This document shows positions 47,765 through 56,129 of a stretch of DNA of 64,000 nt, one piece after another (position 1 is the first letter of the stretch; the number at the start of each line of letters is the position of its first letter). Under the pieces are notes generated by a model. The model ran no database searches and was not told the DNA's origin. It saw nothing but the letters and a program-made list of their open reading frames with translations. This stretch comes from Mangrovicella endophytica (GTDB taxonomy: Bacteria; Pseudomonadota; Alphaproteobacteria; Rhizobiales; Rhizobiaceae), in NCBI RefSeq assembly GCF_002893625.1, contig NZ_PKMZ01000001.1, forward strand, positions 744,001-808,000, in the 5' to 3' direction. The position numbers were made by a program, and so were the translations under genes.

Positions 47765-47896
47765 TCATTCCAGCCAGAACGGCTCGTCGAACCGGGAGAT
47801 GCCGACATGCGTCTGCTGGTAGTTGACGAGGCGGGAAAACAGGACGGCGAACACGCCGCAGATAATGCAGAGGATGAAGAAATTCCGGACGATCAT
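47765..47896 (-). CDS. Small single-span membrane protein (43 residues), hypothetical
   Basis: This 44-codon frame encodes MIVRNFFILCIICGVFAVLF followed by SRLVNYQQTHVGISRFDEPFWLE. Residues 5-20 form one hydrophobic helix with a basic N-terminus, and the soluble tail is 23 residues with a Phe-Asp-Glu-Pro-Phe-Trp ending. GGAGG lies seven bases before the ATG at 47896. A good ribosome site, a complete helix and a clean stop in an otherwise empty stretch argue that it is real. The function is unknown; small proteins of this kind often attach to larger membrane complexes. It was too short for usual gene calling limits. Confidence 0.55.
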   Translation of the reverse strand: MIVRNFFILCIICGVFAVLFSRLVNYQQTHVGISRFDEPFWLE

Positions 47897-48095
47897 GGGC
47901 AGCCTCCAGTTCTCCATTGGGCTACCGCGCACGGGTTGGCGACGGGTGCAGGGACGGTTGAGGTTGCGTGGAGAGGACCCATCGCAGGGTTTCGGGCAGC
48001 CCAGAAGGGCCCGGATGTCCTGGATCGATTACGAGAAGGGGGTGCGCACCGCCCCGTGCGATAAGTGAAGCTGAGCGACAGCAGAAGGGAGCCCC

Positions 48096-48551
48096 ATGCT
48101 CCCATCCCTCTACGACTGGACGATGCGCCTGTCCGCCAACCCGAGAGCTGCCTACGCGCTGGGTGCCGTGTCGTTCGCCGAGAGCTCGTTCTTCCCGATC
48201 CCGCCCGACGCGCTTCTGATACCGATGGTTATAGCTGAACGACGCCGAGCGTGGTCGCTTGTCCTCATCTGCACTGCGACGTCCGTCCTCGGGTCCGTCA
48301 TCGGAGCCTTCCTGTTCGAGGATCTCGCCGAGCCGCTTCTCGCCTTCTACGGCTACGGAGCCAAGTTCGCGGAGACCTACAACGAGTGGTGCGCGTGGAT
48401 CGTCCTCGTGGCCGGCCTGACGCCGTTCCCATTCAAGGTGGTGACGGTGGCGAGCGGTGCGACGGAGCTCGATCCAGTGGTCTTCATCCTATCGAGCGAT
48501 GGCTCGAAGCCATGTTCAATCGAGCTGTCGTTCGACCCGCCAACTGGATGA
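48096..48551 (+). pseudogene. YqaA/DedA-like (VTT-domain) membrane protein, truncated
   Basis: The N-terminal two thirds match the YqaA-like family: MLPSLYDWTMRLSANPRAAY, AVSFAESSFFPIPPDALLIPM and WIVLVAGLTPFPFKVVTVAS. After VVFILSS near 48497 the frame gives unrelated residues and stops at 48551. A +1 frame continues as MARSHVQ, similar to the ARGARFF expected next, so a frameshift is likely. The last one or two membrane spans are lost. A short internal deletion in the glycine-rich span (GSVIGAFLFEDL) may also be present. The 5' end has an AGAAGGGAG site before 48096. Confidence 0.7.
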
Positions 48552-48599
48552 TCCGAGGCGTGGCTGACGTCTTGGCTGAGCCTCCACGCTTTGCCAGCT

Positions 48600-48769
48600 T
48601 GTATGCCGCTGAATGCTGGGTATGTCCGCTTTCCGGATCGAAGCGATAATCACCAGTGTCCGAGAAGGGTCGAAAGCGGTTGGTCGGCTTCCCGCTTCCG
48701 CTTCCCCGGCGCCGTTCGGCTCAAAACTGGCCAGTCTGCCTTTCCGCGAGGATTGGTGATCGCTGCGAA
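48600..48769. repeat. GTCCGCTT/AAGCGG-rich degenerate spacer
   Basis: Contains ATGTCCGCTTTCCGGATCG, CGAAAGCGGTTGGTCGGC, CCGCTTCCGCTTCCCC and CAGTCTGCCTTTCCGC. It is the densest example of the dispersed spacer family in this window. No gene. Confidence 0.45.
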
Positions 48770-49425
48770 TCAGCGAAGCAGTGCCTCTCGCTCCCGCCGC
48801 GATCCGGCCGAACGTGCTTTAGCCGCCTCGACCACTGCGCCCGGGGCCGTCGAAGGCGAGCCTGCGTCGAACGGGGGAGCAGGCGCATATTCGAGCGAAA
48901 GCTGTATCGTCTCGGCCTCCTCGCGGCCGAGGAGTTCGGCGATTACCTTCAGGCCGAAGTCGATACCCGAGATGACGCCGCCGGCGGTGATGAGGGATCC
49001 GTGCTGCGCGACGCGTTCCTGGACCGGGTCGCTCCGAAAAGCGGCAGGAAGTCCATCGCGTTCCACGGCGTGGCAGCGCGCTTGCCGGTCAGAAGCCCCG
49101 CCTTGCCCAGAACCAGCGCGCCGGTGCAGACCGAAGTAACGAACTGCTCTTGCTGCCTTGTCGCGGATGAAGGCGAGCGCTGTCTGGTCGGTCAGAAGTG
49201 CGTTCACACCGCCGCCGCCGGGGATACACAGGACATCGACGTTCGGGGCGTCTGCAAAGGTCGTGTCGAGCGTCGCACCAGGCCCGGCGCCGAGCGGGCC
49301 GGCTGAAGGTCCTTTCAGATAAGGTGGACGATCGCGCCCGTGGCAGAGGCGAAGACCTCGTAGGGGCCGGTGAGATCGAGCTGCTGGACGCCGGGAAAGC
49401 AGAGAAGGCCGAAGTGAGGGGGCAT
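48770..49425 (-). pseudogene. DJ-1/PfpI-family (isonitrile hydratase-like) gene, broken
   Basis: The minus strand from ATG 49425 reads MPPHFGLLCFPGVQQLDLTG and PYEVFASATGAIVHLI, then a TGA at 49315-49317 where the family has Trp. In shifted frames it continues with GATLDTTFADAPNVDVLCIP, SVCTGALVLGKAGLLTGKRA (the catalytic Cys is still present) and WNAMDFLPLFGAT. It ends with HGSLITAGGVISGIDFGLKV and the family C-terminus to 48770. At least one stop and three frameshifts are needed to explain it, so sequencing error is unlikely. It formerly encoded an isonitrile hydratase-like enzyme next to the MFS/AraC pair. Confidence 0.85.
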
Positions 49426-49626
49426 GGGTCCGTTCCTGTTCTCGACGGAGCCGGCCTGGCCCAGACCAGTCGGCCACTGCGCCGATCATCGCCCGCTTCA
49501 GGCCAAAAACGTGTCCTGTTTCTCGCACCGGATCGAGATCGTCGCTTTCACCCGTGCCCGGATCTCCGACGTGACAGGACCCGCGCCGATTTCGCCACCG
49601 CCCAACCGCCCCATCGCGAATGGACC

Positions 49627-50856
49627 CTATCCCCGTGCTGCGGCAACACGGGCCGCTTCCGAGGTGCGGCCAGCGGTCAGCATGAGCGCGGCGCCGAGGG
49701 CCACCGCCGCCGCGGCATAGACGATCACCCCGCGTGGGCCGACGCCATCGATCAGCAATCCACCGATTACCGCGCCGCTCGCGATCGCGACCTGAAACGA
49801 CGAGGACAGGAGCGCGCCCGCGCTTTCGGCGAGGTCCGGAGCAGCGCGGGCGTTCCAAATCGAGATGGCGACCGGGAAGCCGCCGAAGGCGAAGCCCCAG
49901 AGCGCGGTGGCCGCAAACGCCACGTCGGCCGAGTCACCCCACATTGCAAGGGCGATCGCTGCGGCGCCGATGAGGAGCGCGGCGATGCCCACGCCCCATG
50001 CCGGGCTGCGCGCGGCGGCCACCCCTGCCGCGATATTGCCGATGAAGCCGCCGATGCCGAATGCAAGCAGCGCCATCGAGATCGACGACACCGACAGGCG
50101 TGGCACCTGCTCCAGGAAGGGGCGGATGAAGGTGAAACCGGCGAAGTGACCCGATACCACGATCACGATGGTCAGAAGGCCGATTGCGACAGCCCGGCGC
50201 CGTAGGGCGGTTCCGAACGAGGCTAAGCTCGGCGCCTTGCTCGACGGCAGTGCTGGCAGAACCACCATCTGCACGAGAAGCGAGACGAGACCAAGCCCGG
50301 CCGACGCCAGGAAGGTCGCACGCCAGCCCCAGAGCTCGCCGAGCGCCGCTCCCAGCGGCGCTGCCACCACAGTCGCGACCGACACGCCCATCACGATCGT
50401 CGACATGGCGCGCGGCACGTCGCGCGAGGGCACGAGCCGCAGCGCGAGCGCCGTCATCATTGCCCAGAAGCCGCCGAGCGCGAAGCCGAGCAGCGCCCGC
50501 GCCAGGAGCAGCATGGGGACACTCGTCGCCACGGCGACCAGCACGCTCGAGACAACCAGCATCGCCATCAGCACCCAGACGATCAATCGCCGGTCAAGCC
50601 TGCCCGACGCCAGGACCACAAGCGGACCCGCAATCGCCGCCATCACGGCGGTCGCGGTGATGGCCTGGCCCACCACGCCGTTCGTGACACCGAGCTCGGT
50701 GGCCATCGGCGTGAGCAGGCTGACGGGCAAGAACTCCGCCGTCACGAGGCCGAAGGCACCGACGGAAAGGGAGACCACCGCCGGCCAGGCCGCGCGGGGC
50801 TCGTCGGCGACGGGAGCGGGCGAAGGGGCGGGAGCGGAAACGGCAAAGTCGGACAT
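49627..50856 (-). CDS. MFS transporter, DHA1-type (AraJ/NepI-like)
   Basis: Twelve-span exporter of 409 residues. The first span region SLSVGAFGLVTAEFLPVSLL with TPMATELGVTNGVVGQAITA is characteristic of AraJ/NepI-type sugar or nucleoside/drug exporters. LASGRLDRRLIVWVLM carries motif A, and APLGAALGELWGWRATFLAS motif C. The N-terminus before residue 25 is Ala/Pro-rich. It is transcribed divergently from the AraC-family gene, 80 bases away, and is presumably its target. Confidence 0.9.
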   Translation of the reverse strand: MSDFAVSAPAPSPAPVADEPRAAWPAVVSLSVGAFGLVTAEFLPVSLLTPMATELGVTNGVVGQAITATAVMAAIAGPLVVLASGRLDRRLIVWVLMAMLVVSSVLVAVATSVPMLLLARALLGFALGGFWAMMTALALRLVPSRDVPRAMSTIVMGVSVATVVAAPLGAALGELWGWRATFLASAGLGLVSLLVQMVVLPALPSSKAPSLASFGTALRRRAVAIGLLTIVIVVSGHFAGFTFIRPFLEQVPRLSVSSISMALLAFGIGGFIGNIAAGVAAARSPAWGVGIAALLIGAAAIALAMWGDSADVAFAATALWGFAFGGFPVAISIWNARAAPDLAESAGALLSSSFQVAIASGAVIGGLLIDGVGPRGVIVYAAAAVALGAALMLTAGRTSEAARVAAARG

Positions 50857-50936
50857 GGAGACGCTCCGGGGGGATGCTGCAATGCGGCAATCCTCTAGGC
50901 TCCTTATCCTGGCTTTTCCATGCTAGAAAAATCAGC

Positions 50937-51920
50937 ATGCTTGACCGATCGTCCAAACCTTCGTTCGTCTCCGATAGCGACCCGCTCACCGACCTGCTGC
51001 GCGGTCTGCGCCTCGACGGGGTGGAATACGCTCGCTGCTGCATGGTGGGCGACTGGAGCTTCCGCTACCCCGCGCAGGCCCATGCCCATTTCCATTTCGT
51101 GGCGGGCAACGGGTGCTGGATGGAGGATCCGGACGGCACGTGGAGCGAGCTGGCACCCGGCGACGCCGTTCTCGTGCCGCGCGGTGCCGCCCACACGCTG
51201 GCGAGCGGTCCGGGCATTGCGCCGCGCCCTTTCCCGCGCTGCGACTGCCAGGCAATCTGCGAGGACGTCTACGACTACCAGCAGACCGGCATGACGCCGG
51301 CGGAAGGGAGGTGCGTCCTGTTCTGCGGGACGATGCGCTTCAACCTGGACGGTCTCCACCCGCTTCTGCGCATGATGCCCGACGTCATGCGCGCCAAGGA
51401 GCTGATGACCGCCGAGCCGACCATTCCGCTGCTTCTCAACGCCATGGTCTCCGAGTGCGCAATGAACCGCGTCGGCGCGAGCGGCATCCTGGCGCGGCTC
51501 GCCGACGTCATGGCCGCGCAGATCATTCGCTCCTGGGTGGAGCACGGTTGCGGCGACGCGGTCGGCTGGCTCACGGCGGTGCGCGATCCGCAGGTCGGCC
51601 GGGTGATCGCCGCCATCCATGCCGAGCCCGAGCGGGACTGGACGGTCGCGGATCTTGCCGATCTCATGGGCGTATCGCGCTCCGGCTTCGCGGCCAAGTT
51701 CGCCGCCACCGTCGGCGCGACGCCGGCCCGCTACGTGACCGAGGTTCGCATGCGCCAGGCCCGGCAATGGATCGAGCGCGACCGCATGCGCGTGGCGGAG
51801 GCCGCTCATCGCCTCGGCTACGATTCGGAGGCTTCGTTCAGCCGCGCCTTCAAGCGCGTCGTCGGCACCGCCCCCGGCCGGGTTCGCGGCATCGCGCGAG
51901 CCGCAGCCGTCGAGGCCTGA
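50937..51920 (+). CDS. AraC-family transcriptional regulator with cupin_6 sensor domain
   Basis: Regulator of 327 residues. The N-terminal half is a cupin-like ligand domain (AHAHFHFVAGNGCWMEDPDG and LAPGDAVLVPRGAAHTLASG). The C-terminal 100 residues hold two helix-turn-helix motifs (WTVADLADLMGVSRSGFAAK and MRVAEAAHRLGYDSEASFSR) ahead of FKRVVGTAPGRVR. ATG 50937 was chosen, since the frame upstream has no similarity. It faces the MFS gene and likely activates or represses it in response to a small molecule. Cys-rich CDCQAICED near residue 103 may bind a metal or sense redox. Confidence 0.9.
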   Translation: MLDRSSKPSFVSDSDPLTDLLRGLRLDGVEYARCCMVGDWSFRYPAQAHAHFHFVAGNGCWMEDPDGTWSELAPGDAVLVPRGAAHTLASGPGIAPRPFPRCDCQAICEDVYDYQQTGMTPAEGRCVLFCGTMRFNLDGLHPLLRMMPDVMRAKELMTAEPTIPLLLNAMVSECAMNRVGASGILARLADVMAAQIIRSWVEHGCGDAVGWLTAVRDPQVGRVIAAIHAEPERDWTVADLADLMGVSRSGFAAKFAATVGATPARYVTEVRMRQARQWIERDRMRVAEAAHRLGYDSEASFSRAFKRVVGTAPGRVRGIARAAAVEA

Positions 51921-52383
51921 GCGACCCCCCGCGCGGCGTTCGCCAAGGGGCGCCGCCCTTCGTGCTTTCGTTGGCAGACGACCGGGAGCTGAAACGCCCG
52001 AGGGTGTCGCGACCCGCGAACAAAGAGAGTGCTCTTGCAGGCTTGACGAAATCCCGTATCGCTGAAGGTCTGGTGCCGCAGTTATCGGTCGAGGGCGTAA
52101 CGGCGAGAAGCGGGCGGAAGCGGCTCGGCCGCCTACACCTTTCCCGCCGCCGGGAGCGGACAAGCCGCTTACAGCCTGAACAGCTCGGTCTTGGAACAGC
52201 AATCGTGGGTTCAAACCCGACTGTCTGCTTCCGCGCTCAGGTCCGCGGAAGCAGACAGGAACGTACTGGTAGTGGTCCTCAAGCCGCAAGGCGTCGAGCG
52301 ATCCTTCGAACGCCCCGTTGACATCCGCGCTGCTCGCTCTGTCTCCTTCCTATCGATCGCGCGTAGTTTCTTTGGGCATTCGC
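51921..52383. repeat. 463-base spacer with GTCCGCTT-type echoes
   Basis: No gene is recognisable. Between about 52080 and 52270 it contains GAAGCGGGCGGAAGCGGCTC, CTGTCTGCTTCCGCG and CCGCGGAAGCAGACAGG. The last two are partly inverted copies and could fold. The remainder shows nothing. Confidence 0.4.
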
Positions 52384-53232
52384 TCAGGCTTTGCGCGGCC
52401 GTATGGTTTGCTGCTGTTCGCCGAGACCCGTGATGCCGAGCCGCATCGTGTCGTCCGCCTTCATGAAGACAGGAGGCTTGCGGCCGAGACCGACGCCGGG
52501 CGGCGTGCCCGTCGTGATGATGTCGCCGGGTTCCAGCTTCATGAAGCGGCTCGCATAGGCGACGATGTGGGCGCAGGTGAAGATCATGCGCGTGGTCGTG
52601 CCTGTCTGCTCGCGGCGTCCGTTCAGGTCAAGCCAGAGGTCGAGCTGCTGCGGATCGCCCAACTCGTCGCCCGTCACCAGCCAGGGGCCGCAGGGCGCGA
52701 AGGTCGGATAGCTCTTGCCCTTCGACCACTGGCCTTCCCATTCGAGCTGATACTCGCGCTCCGAGAGATCGTTGAGGATGGTGTAGCCCGCCACGTAGGA
52801 GAGGGCTTCCGCCTCGTCCACGTGCCAGGCGGTGCGACCCATCACGAGAGCGAGTTCGACTTCCCAGTCGAGCTTGACGGAGCCCGGCGGCAGGATGACG
52901 TCGTCGTAGGGGCCGCTCAGGGCGCCCGTGTGCTTGTTGAAGATGATGGGCTGAGAGGGGATCGGAGCGTTCGTCTCCTCGGCGTGGTCGGTGTAGTTCA
53001 GGCCGATGCAGACAAGGTTGCCGACCCGCGCGACCGGTACGCCGAGGCGCACGCCTTCCTCGACGAGCGGCAGGGTGGCGGGGTCGATCGCGCGCAGGCG
53101 GTCGAGGCTTTCCGGCGACAGCGTCTCGCCGTCGATGTCGCGGATCGTGCCGGACAGGTCTCGCACGCGCCCGTCCGCATCCACGATGCCCGGCTTCTCG
53201 GACCCGGCGGCCCCAAAGCGAACCAGTTTCAT
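52384..53232 (-). CDS. Fumarylacetoacetate hydrolase (FAH)-family protein
   Basis: C-C bond hydrolase, isomerase or decarboxylase of the FAH superfamily, 282 residues. The C-terminal catalytic domain has VGNLVCIGLNYTDHAEE, the divalent-metal acids in KLDWEVELALVMGR, GYTILNDLSERE and GDIITTGTPPGVGLG. It is closest in look to ureidoglycolate lyase-like and 2,4-diketo-3-deoxy-L-fuconate hydrolase-like members; the substrate is not known. It lies nine bases downstream of the shikimate dehydrogenase-like gene, so they are co-transcribed with the LacI gene. Confidence 0.9.
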   Translation of the reverse strand: MKLVRFGAAGSEKPGIVDADGRVRDLSGTIRDIDGETLSPESLDRLRAIDPATLPLVEEGVRLGVPVARVGNLVCIGLNYTDHAEETNAPIPSQPIIFNKHTGALSGPYDDVILPPGSVKLDWEVELALVMGRTAWHVDEAEALSYVAGYTILNDLSEREYQLEWEGQWSKGKSYPTFAPCGPWLVTGDELGDPQQLDLWLDLNGRREQTGTTTRMIFTCAHIVAYASRFMKLEPGDIITTGTPPGVGLGRKPPVFMKADDTMRLGITGLGEQQQTIRPRKA

Positions 53233-53241
53233 GTCGTCTCC

Positions 53242-54087
53242 CTACTTTGTCTGAGCTGTGGTTCGGCTCTCGCTCGGCCCGATGCCGAGGAATTCGACGA
53301 TCGCCTCCGTCTGGGCGGCGACCATGGCAGCACCGCCCGCTGCCCGGCATCCCGAGCGTCGCGCCGCCTCCAGAAGGGCGGTGGCCGGCCGCGTCACGAT
53401 ATCCACGACCGCAAGGCGCGCGTGCAGACCGGACAGATCGACGGGTGAACCGTCGTCCGGACCCATGCCGACGGGTGAGGCGTTGATGAGAAGGTCGAGC
53501 TGCGCAAGGTCGAGAGCCGCTAAGGTCTCGGCGGGGGTGCCCGCCTGCGCGACGCGCGCGGTGAGGCTCGCGGCCCGATCGGGCTCCCGGTCCGTCACGC
53601 TCAGCGAGCGGATGCCGCGGTCGGCGAGCGCGAAGGCGATGGCACTCCCGGCGCCGCCGGCGCCGACCAGCCCGACCCGCAGACCCGTCGGTTCGAGACC
53701 GATCGAGCGGACCGCTCCGACGAGACCGACGCCGTCGAAGATGCCGCCCTCCCAGGTGCCGTCCGGCCTGCGGCGGGCGGCATTCACCGCGCCGACGCGC
53801 CGGGCAGCCTCGTCCACGTGGTCCAGCATCGGGATGATACGGGCCTTGAAGGGCATGGTGACGACGACGCCATCAAGATTGGCGAGGCGCATGAGCGCCG
53901 GCATGTCCGCCTCGAACCGGTCGCTTTCGACCTCGATGGGCACCATGACCGCGTCGATGCCGCGCCGCGCGAAGAGCGGGTTGAAGTTCTCGGGCGACTT
54001 CGCCTGTCGGATCGGGTTGCCGACCATTCCGACGAGGCGCGTCGCGCCGGTCAACGGCAAGGCGGGGGCGGGGGCGGGGAAGGACAT
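53242..54087 (-). CDS. Shikimate dehydrogenase (AroE)-family oxidoreductase, likely catabolic paralogue
   Basis: NAD(P)-dependent dehydrogenase of 281 residues. The substrate domain has VGMVGNPIRQAKSPENFNPL (the usual SxS is partly changed to AKS) and the catalytic Lys in VVTMPFKARIIPM. The paired Asp is in FDGVGLVGA, and VGLVGAGGAGSAIAFAL binds the cofactor. The altered shikimate site and the setting (LacI gene, FAH gene, CoA-pathway genes) suggest a quinate/shikimate-like or other cyclic hydroxy acid substrate, not aromatic biosynthesis. The start at 54087 avoids overlap with the LacI gene; ATG 54114 is possible. Confidence 0.82.
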   Translation of the reverse strand: MSFPAPAPALPLTGATRLVGMVGNPIRQAKSPENFNPLFARRGIDAVMVPIEVESDRFEADMPALMRLANLDGVVVTMPFKARIIPMLDHVDEAARRVGAVNAARRRPDGTWEGGIFDGVGLVGAVRSIGLEPTGLRVGLVGAGGAGSAIAFALADRGIRSLSVTDREPDRAASLTARVAQAGTPAETLAALDLAQLDLLINASPVGMGPDDGSPVDLSGLHARLAVVDIVTRPATALLEAARRSGCRAAGGAAMVAAQTEAIVEFLGIGPSESRTTAQTK

Positions 54088-54094
54088 GTCGGGT

Positions 54095-55207
54095 TCAGCC
54101 TTCGGGTTGGGCATGGAAAGGCGAAGCGGCTGCGCCAGGCGGCGGTCCAGAGGACGCGCGCAGCACGATCTCGGCCTCGCTTTCGAGCGGGTAGTCGGGC
54201 TCGCGGCCCATCAAGAGGTCGAGGATCAGGCGCGCGGCCCGGACGCCGATCTCTTCGCCGGGCACGCGCACCGTCGTGACGGGCACGGGCAGGTGATTCA
54301 TGATCTCGATGTCGTCGTAGCCGACGATCGAGACGTCCTCGGGCACACGGACACCTCGAGCGGTTGCCTCGAGGATGGCGCCGATGGCGAGGGGAGCGTT
54401 GCCGCAGACGATGGCGGTCGGGCGCGGATCGGTGTCCATGACCTGCGCGAAGAGCTTGCGTCCCTCCTCGATCGTCCAGGTGCCGATCGCCAGGTGCTGG
54501 GGGCGCACTGCCAGGCCCCGCATGGCCAGGGCGTCGCGGATGCCGGCCAGGCGCGCGCTCGCGCGGTCGTTGTTTTCGGTCTCCTGCGCGATCACGGCGA
54601 AACGGACGTGGCCTAAGTCGGCAAGATAGTCCGTCATGCGGACCAGCGCCTTGTGGTTGTCCGGGCCGACGCACCGGCCATGATGCGCGGGGTCGTAGAC
54701 GAAGGAGCTGATGAAGGGCAGCTTGCGCTGCTCGAGGAAGGGGATGAGCTCGGGGTGGTGCGCAAGGCCCACCAGGATGACGCCGTCGACGCCGCGCTCG
54801 GCGAACTTGCGGACTTGCCGGAACTCCTGCTCCGGATCGTACTCGGAGCAGGCGAGGAGCAGCGTGTAATCCTGCAGCAAGAGGTGGCGCTGGATGGCGT
54901 TGGCGGCGCGGGGGAAATCCCCGAGCCCCAGTGTCGGAAACACGGCTCCGATGGTCTGCGAGCGGCCGGTGGTCAGCGCACGGGCCGCGCCGTCCGGGAT
55001 CCAGCCGAGTTCGGCGATCGCGGCAGCGATGCGCTCGCGCAGTTCCGCGGAGACGACCTCAGGGCGGTTGATCGCCCGCGAAACGGTGGCTGTCGAGACG
55101 CCGACGGCCTGGGCGACGTCGCGCAGGCCGACGCCTGGCACCGCCATGCCGCTCCGCCCGGCGCCGCGCCGCGCGGCGCCGCTCGCTCTCTCACCCGGGC
55201 TCTTCAT
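54095..55207 (-). CDS. LacI-family transcriptional regulator
   Basis: Repressor of 370 residues. The HTH is GLRDVAQAVGVSTATVSRAI near residues 27-46, followed by the hinge helix region NRPEVVSAELRERIAAAI. The periplasmic-binding-protein-like ligand domain covers about 85-350 (GAVFPTLGLGDFPRAANAIQ, GVDGVILVGLAHHPELI, IVGYDDIEIMNHL). ATG 55207 has AAGGACGGAG upstream. Two LacI-type palindromes at 56067 and 57823 on nearby promoters are its likely targets. It heads an operon with the AroE-like and FAH genes. Confidence 0.92.
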   Translation of the reverse strand: MKSPGERASGAARRGAGRSGMAVPGVGLRDVAQAVGVSTATVSRAINRPEVVSAELRERIAAAIAELGWIPDGAARALTTGRSQTIGAVFPTLGLGDFPRAANAIQRHLLLQDYTLLLACSEYDPEQEFRQVRKFAERGVDGVILVGLAHHPELIPFLEQRKLPFISSFVYDPAHHGRCVGPDNHKALVRMTDYLADLGHVRFAVIAQETENNDRASARLAGIRDALAMRGLAVRPQHLAIGTWTIEEGRKLFAQVMDTDPRPTAIVCGNAPLAIGAILEATARGVRVPEDVSIVGYDDIEIMNHLPVPVTTVRVPGEEIGVRAARLILDLLMGREPDYPLESEAEIVLRASSGPPPGAAASPFHAQPEG

Positions 55208-55249
55208 AGTGCTCCGTCCTTGAAACGTTCCCTCGGGAATCGTCCGATG

Positions 55250-55933
55250 CTAGTCCCTCGCGCCCAATTGGTCGCGCGCGAGTCCGTACTGAAGGCGATA
55301 GAGCCCGCGTTCTCGCTCGGGACAGGATAGCGCGAGCGCCTCGCAGACTTCCTCCACCCCCTCGTCCAGGAACGATTCGAGTGCGGCCGCCTCGACCCCT
55401 TCCACGAGCAGAACCCAGGATGCCGTGCTGTCCGGCGCGTCGCGCAGTGCCTTCTCGGCCGTCGCCTGCCCGCCGGCCGCCTCGTCGCCGCGCAGGAGAT
55501 GGACGCCGACGATGCCGTCCCGGCGGCCGAGCGGCGCGAGCGCCCGCGCCAGCGTCTCGGTGTCCCGGCCGTCTCCCTCCATGCGCAGCGTCGCAATGAA
55601 GGCACCATCACCGAGCCCTGAGGAGACGGCGACCGAGCAGACGGTGCGGGACGTGTCGCGGAAGTGGCGTACGACCCGCTTCGTCCAGTCCGACGGACGG
55701 TCCAGCCGCGCCAGATAGTCGGGTGCGGACAGGTCGGCGGGCGACGTCGTCTCGTAGAAGTTGAAGTAGCGGGGCGCGCCACGCAGCGCGACGTAACGCC
55801 TTCCCCGGAGGAAGCCCGGAACCGCCACGCGCTCCGGGATGTGCTCGCGCACGTGCCAGGAAAGGAAGTCGGCCTCCGCTTCCTCCGCGATGCCGTTCCA
55901 GATCGCCAGCACGCCGCGTCCCGCGAGAGCCAT
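55250..55933 (-). CDS. Conserved protein, probable dimeric alpha/beta-barrel (EthD/DUF4286-like)
   Basis: Protein of 227 residues, not firmly assigned. The conserved part is VLAIWNGIAEEAEADFLSWH, VREHIPERVAVPGFLRGRRY and YFNFYETTSPADLSAPDY near the N-terminus, with a second related half (GIVGVHLLRGDEAA, ASWVLLVEGVEAAALESFLD). This suggests a duplicated ferredoxin-like dimeric barrel. The start at 55933 follows GGAGGAAG; ATG 55945 is another option. It lies between the LacI gene and the divergent CoA-transferase promoter, so it is part of the pathway locus. An accessory catabolic or isomerase role is guesswork. Confidence 0.68.
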   Translation of the reverse strand: MALAGRGVLAIWNGIAEEAEADFLSWHVREHIPERVAVPGFLRGRRYVALRGAPRYFNFYETTSPADLSAPDYLARLDRPSDWTKRVVRHFRDTSRTVCSVAVSSGLGDGAFIATLRMEGDGRDTETLARALAPLGRRDGIVGVHLLRGDEAAGGQATAEKALRDAPDSTASWVLLVEGVEAAALESFLDEGVEEVCEALALSCPERERGLYRLQYGLARDQLGARD

Positions 55934-56040
55934 TTCTTCCTCCATGCAATCGCTAGACAATGAGCGTTCCTGCGCTTCGCTTCTGGTAATTCTGGGGAAG
56001 CGCAGGACTTCGACACCGGTAGCTTGGTGGACGTCATGCC

Positions 56041-56080
56041 TTGACACGAACAATGCCACGCCGTTATGCAATCGGTTACA
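56041..56080 (+). promoter_or_regulatory. Promoter with overlapping LacI-type operator, upstream of the CoA-transferase
   Basis: TTGACA (56041-56046) and TTATGC (56064-56069) are spaced by 17 bases, a canonical housekeeping promoter. The 14-base palindrome TGCAATCGGTTACA (56067-56080) overlaps the -10 and start region and has the central CG of LacI-family operators. Repression by the protein encoded at 54095-55207 is the natural reading. The translation start is 50 bases downstream. Confidence 0.75.
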
Positions 56081-56129
56081 AGAGCGAGTACGCCGTTGTC
56101 AACGGGATGGGCGCGGCGAGGGAGGCGAC

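Noticed and set aside
52190..52260. Inverted CTGTCTGCTTCCGCG / CGCGGAAGCAGACAG as a transposon end or attachment site
   Set aside because: No transposase, target duplication or partner end was found; it fits the dispersed spacer family better.
55215..55230. TGAAACGTTCCC as an autoregulatory LacI site before the LacI gene
   Set aside because: It has a central ACGT but does not follow the TGnAAnCGGnTACA layout of the two strong sites.
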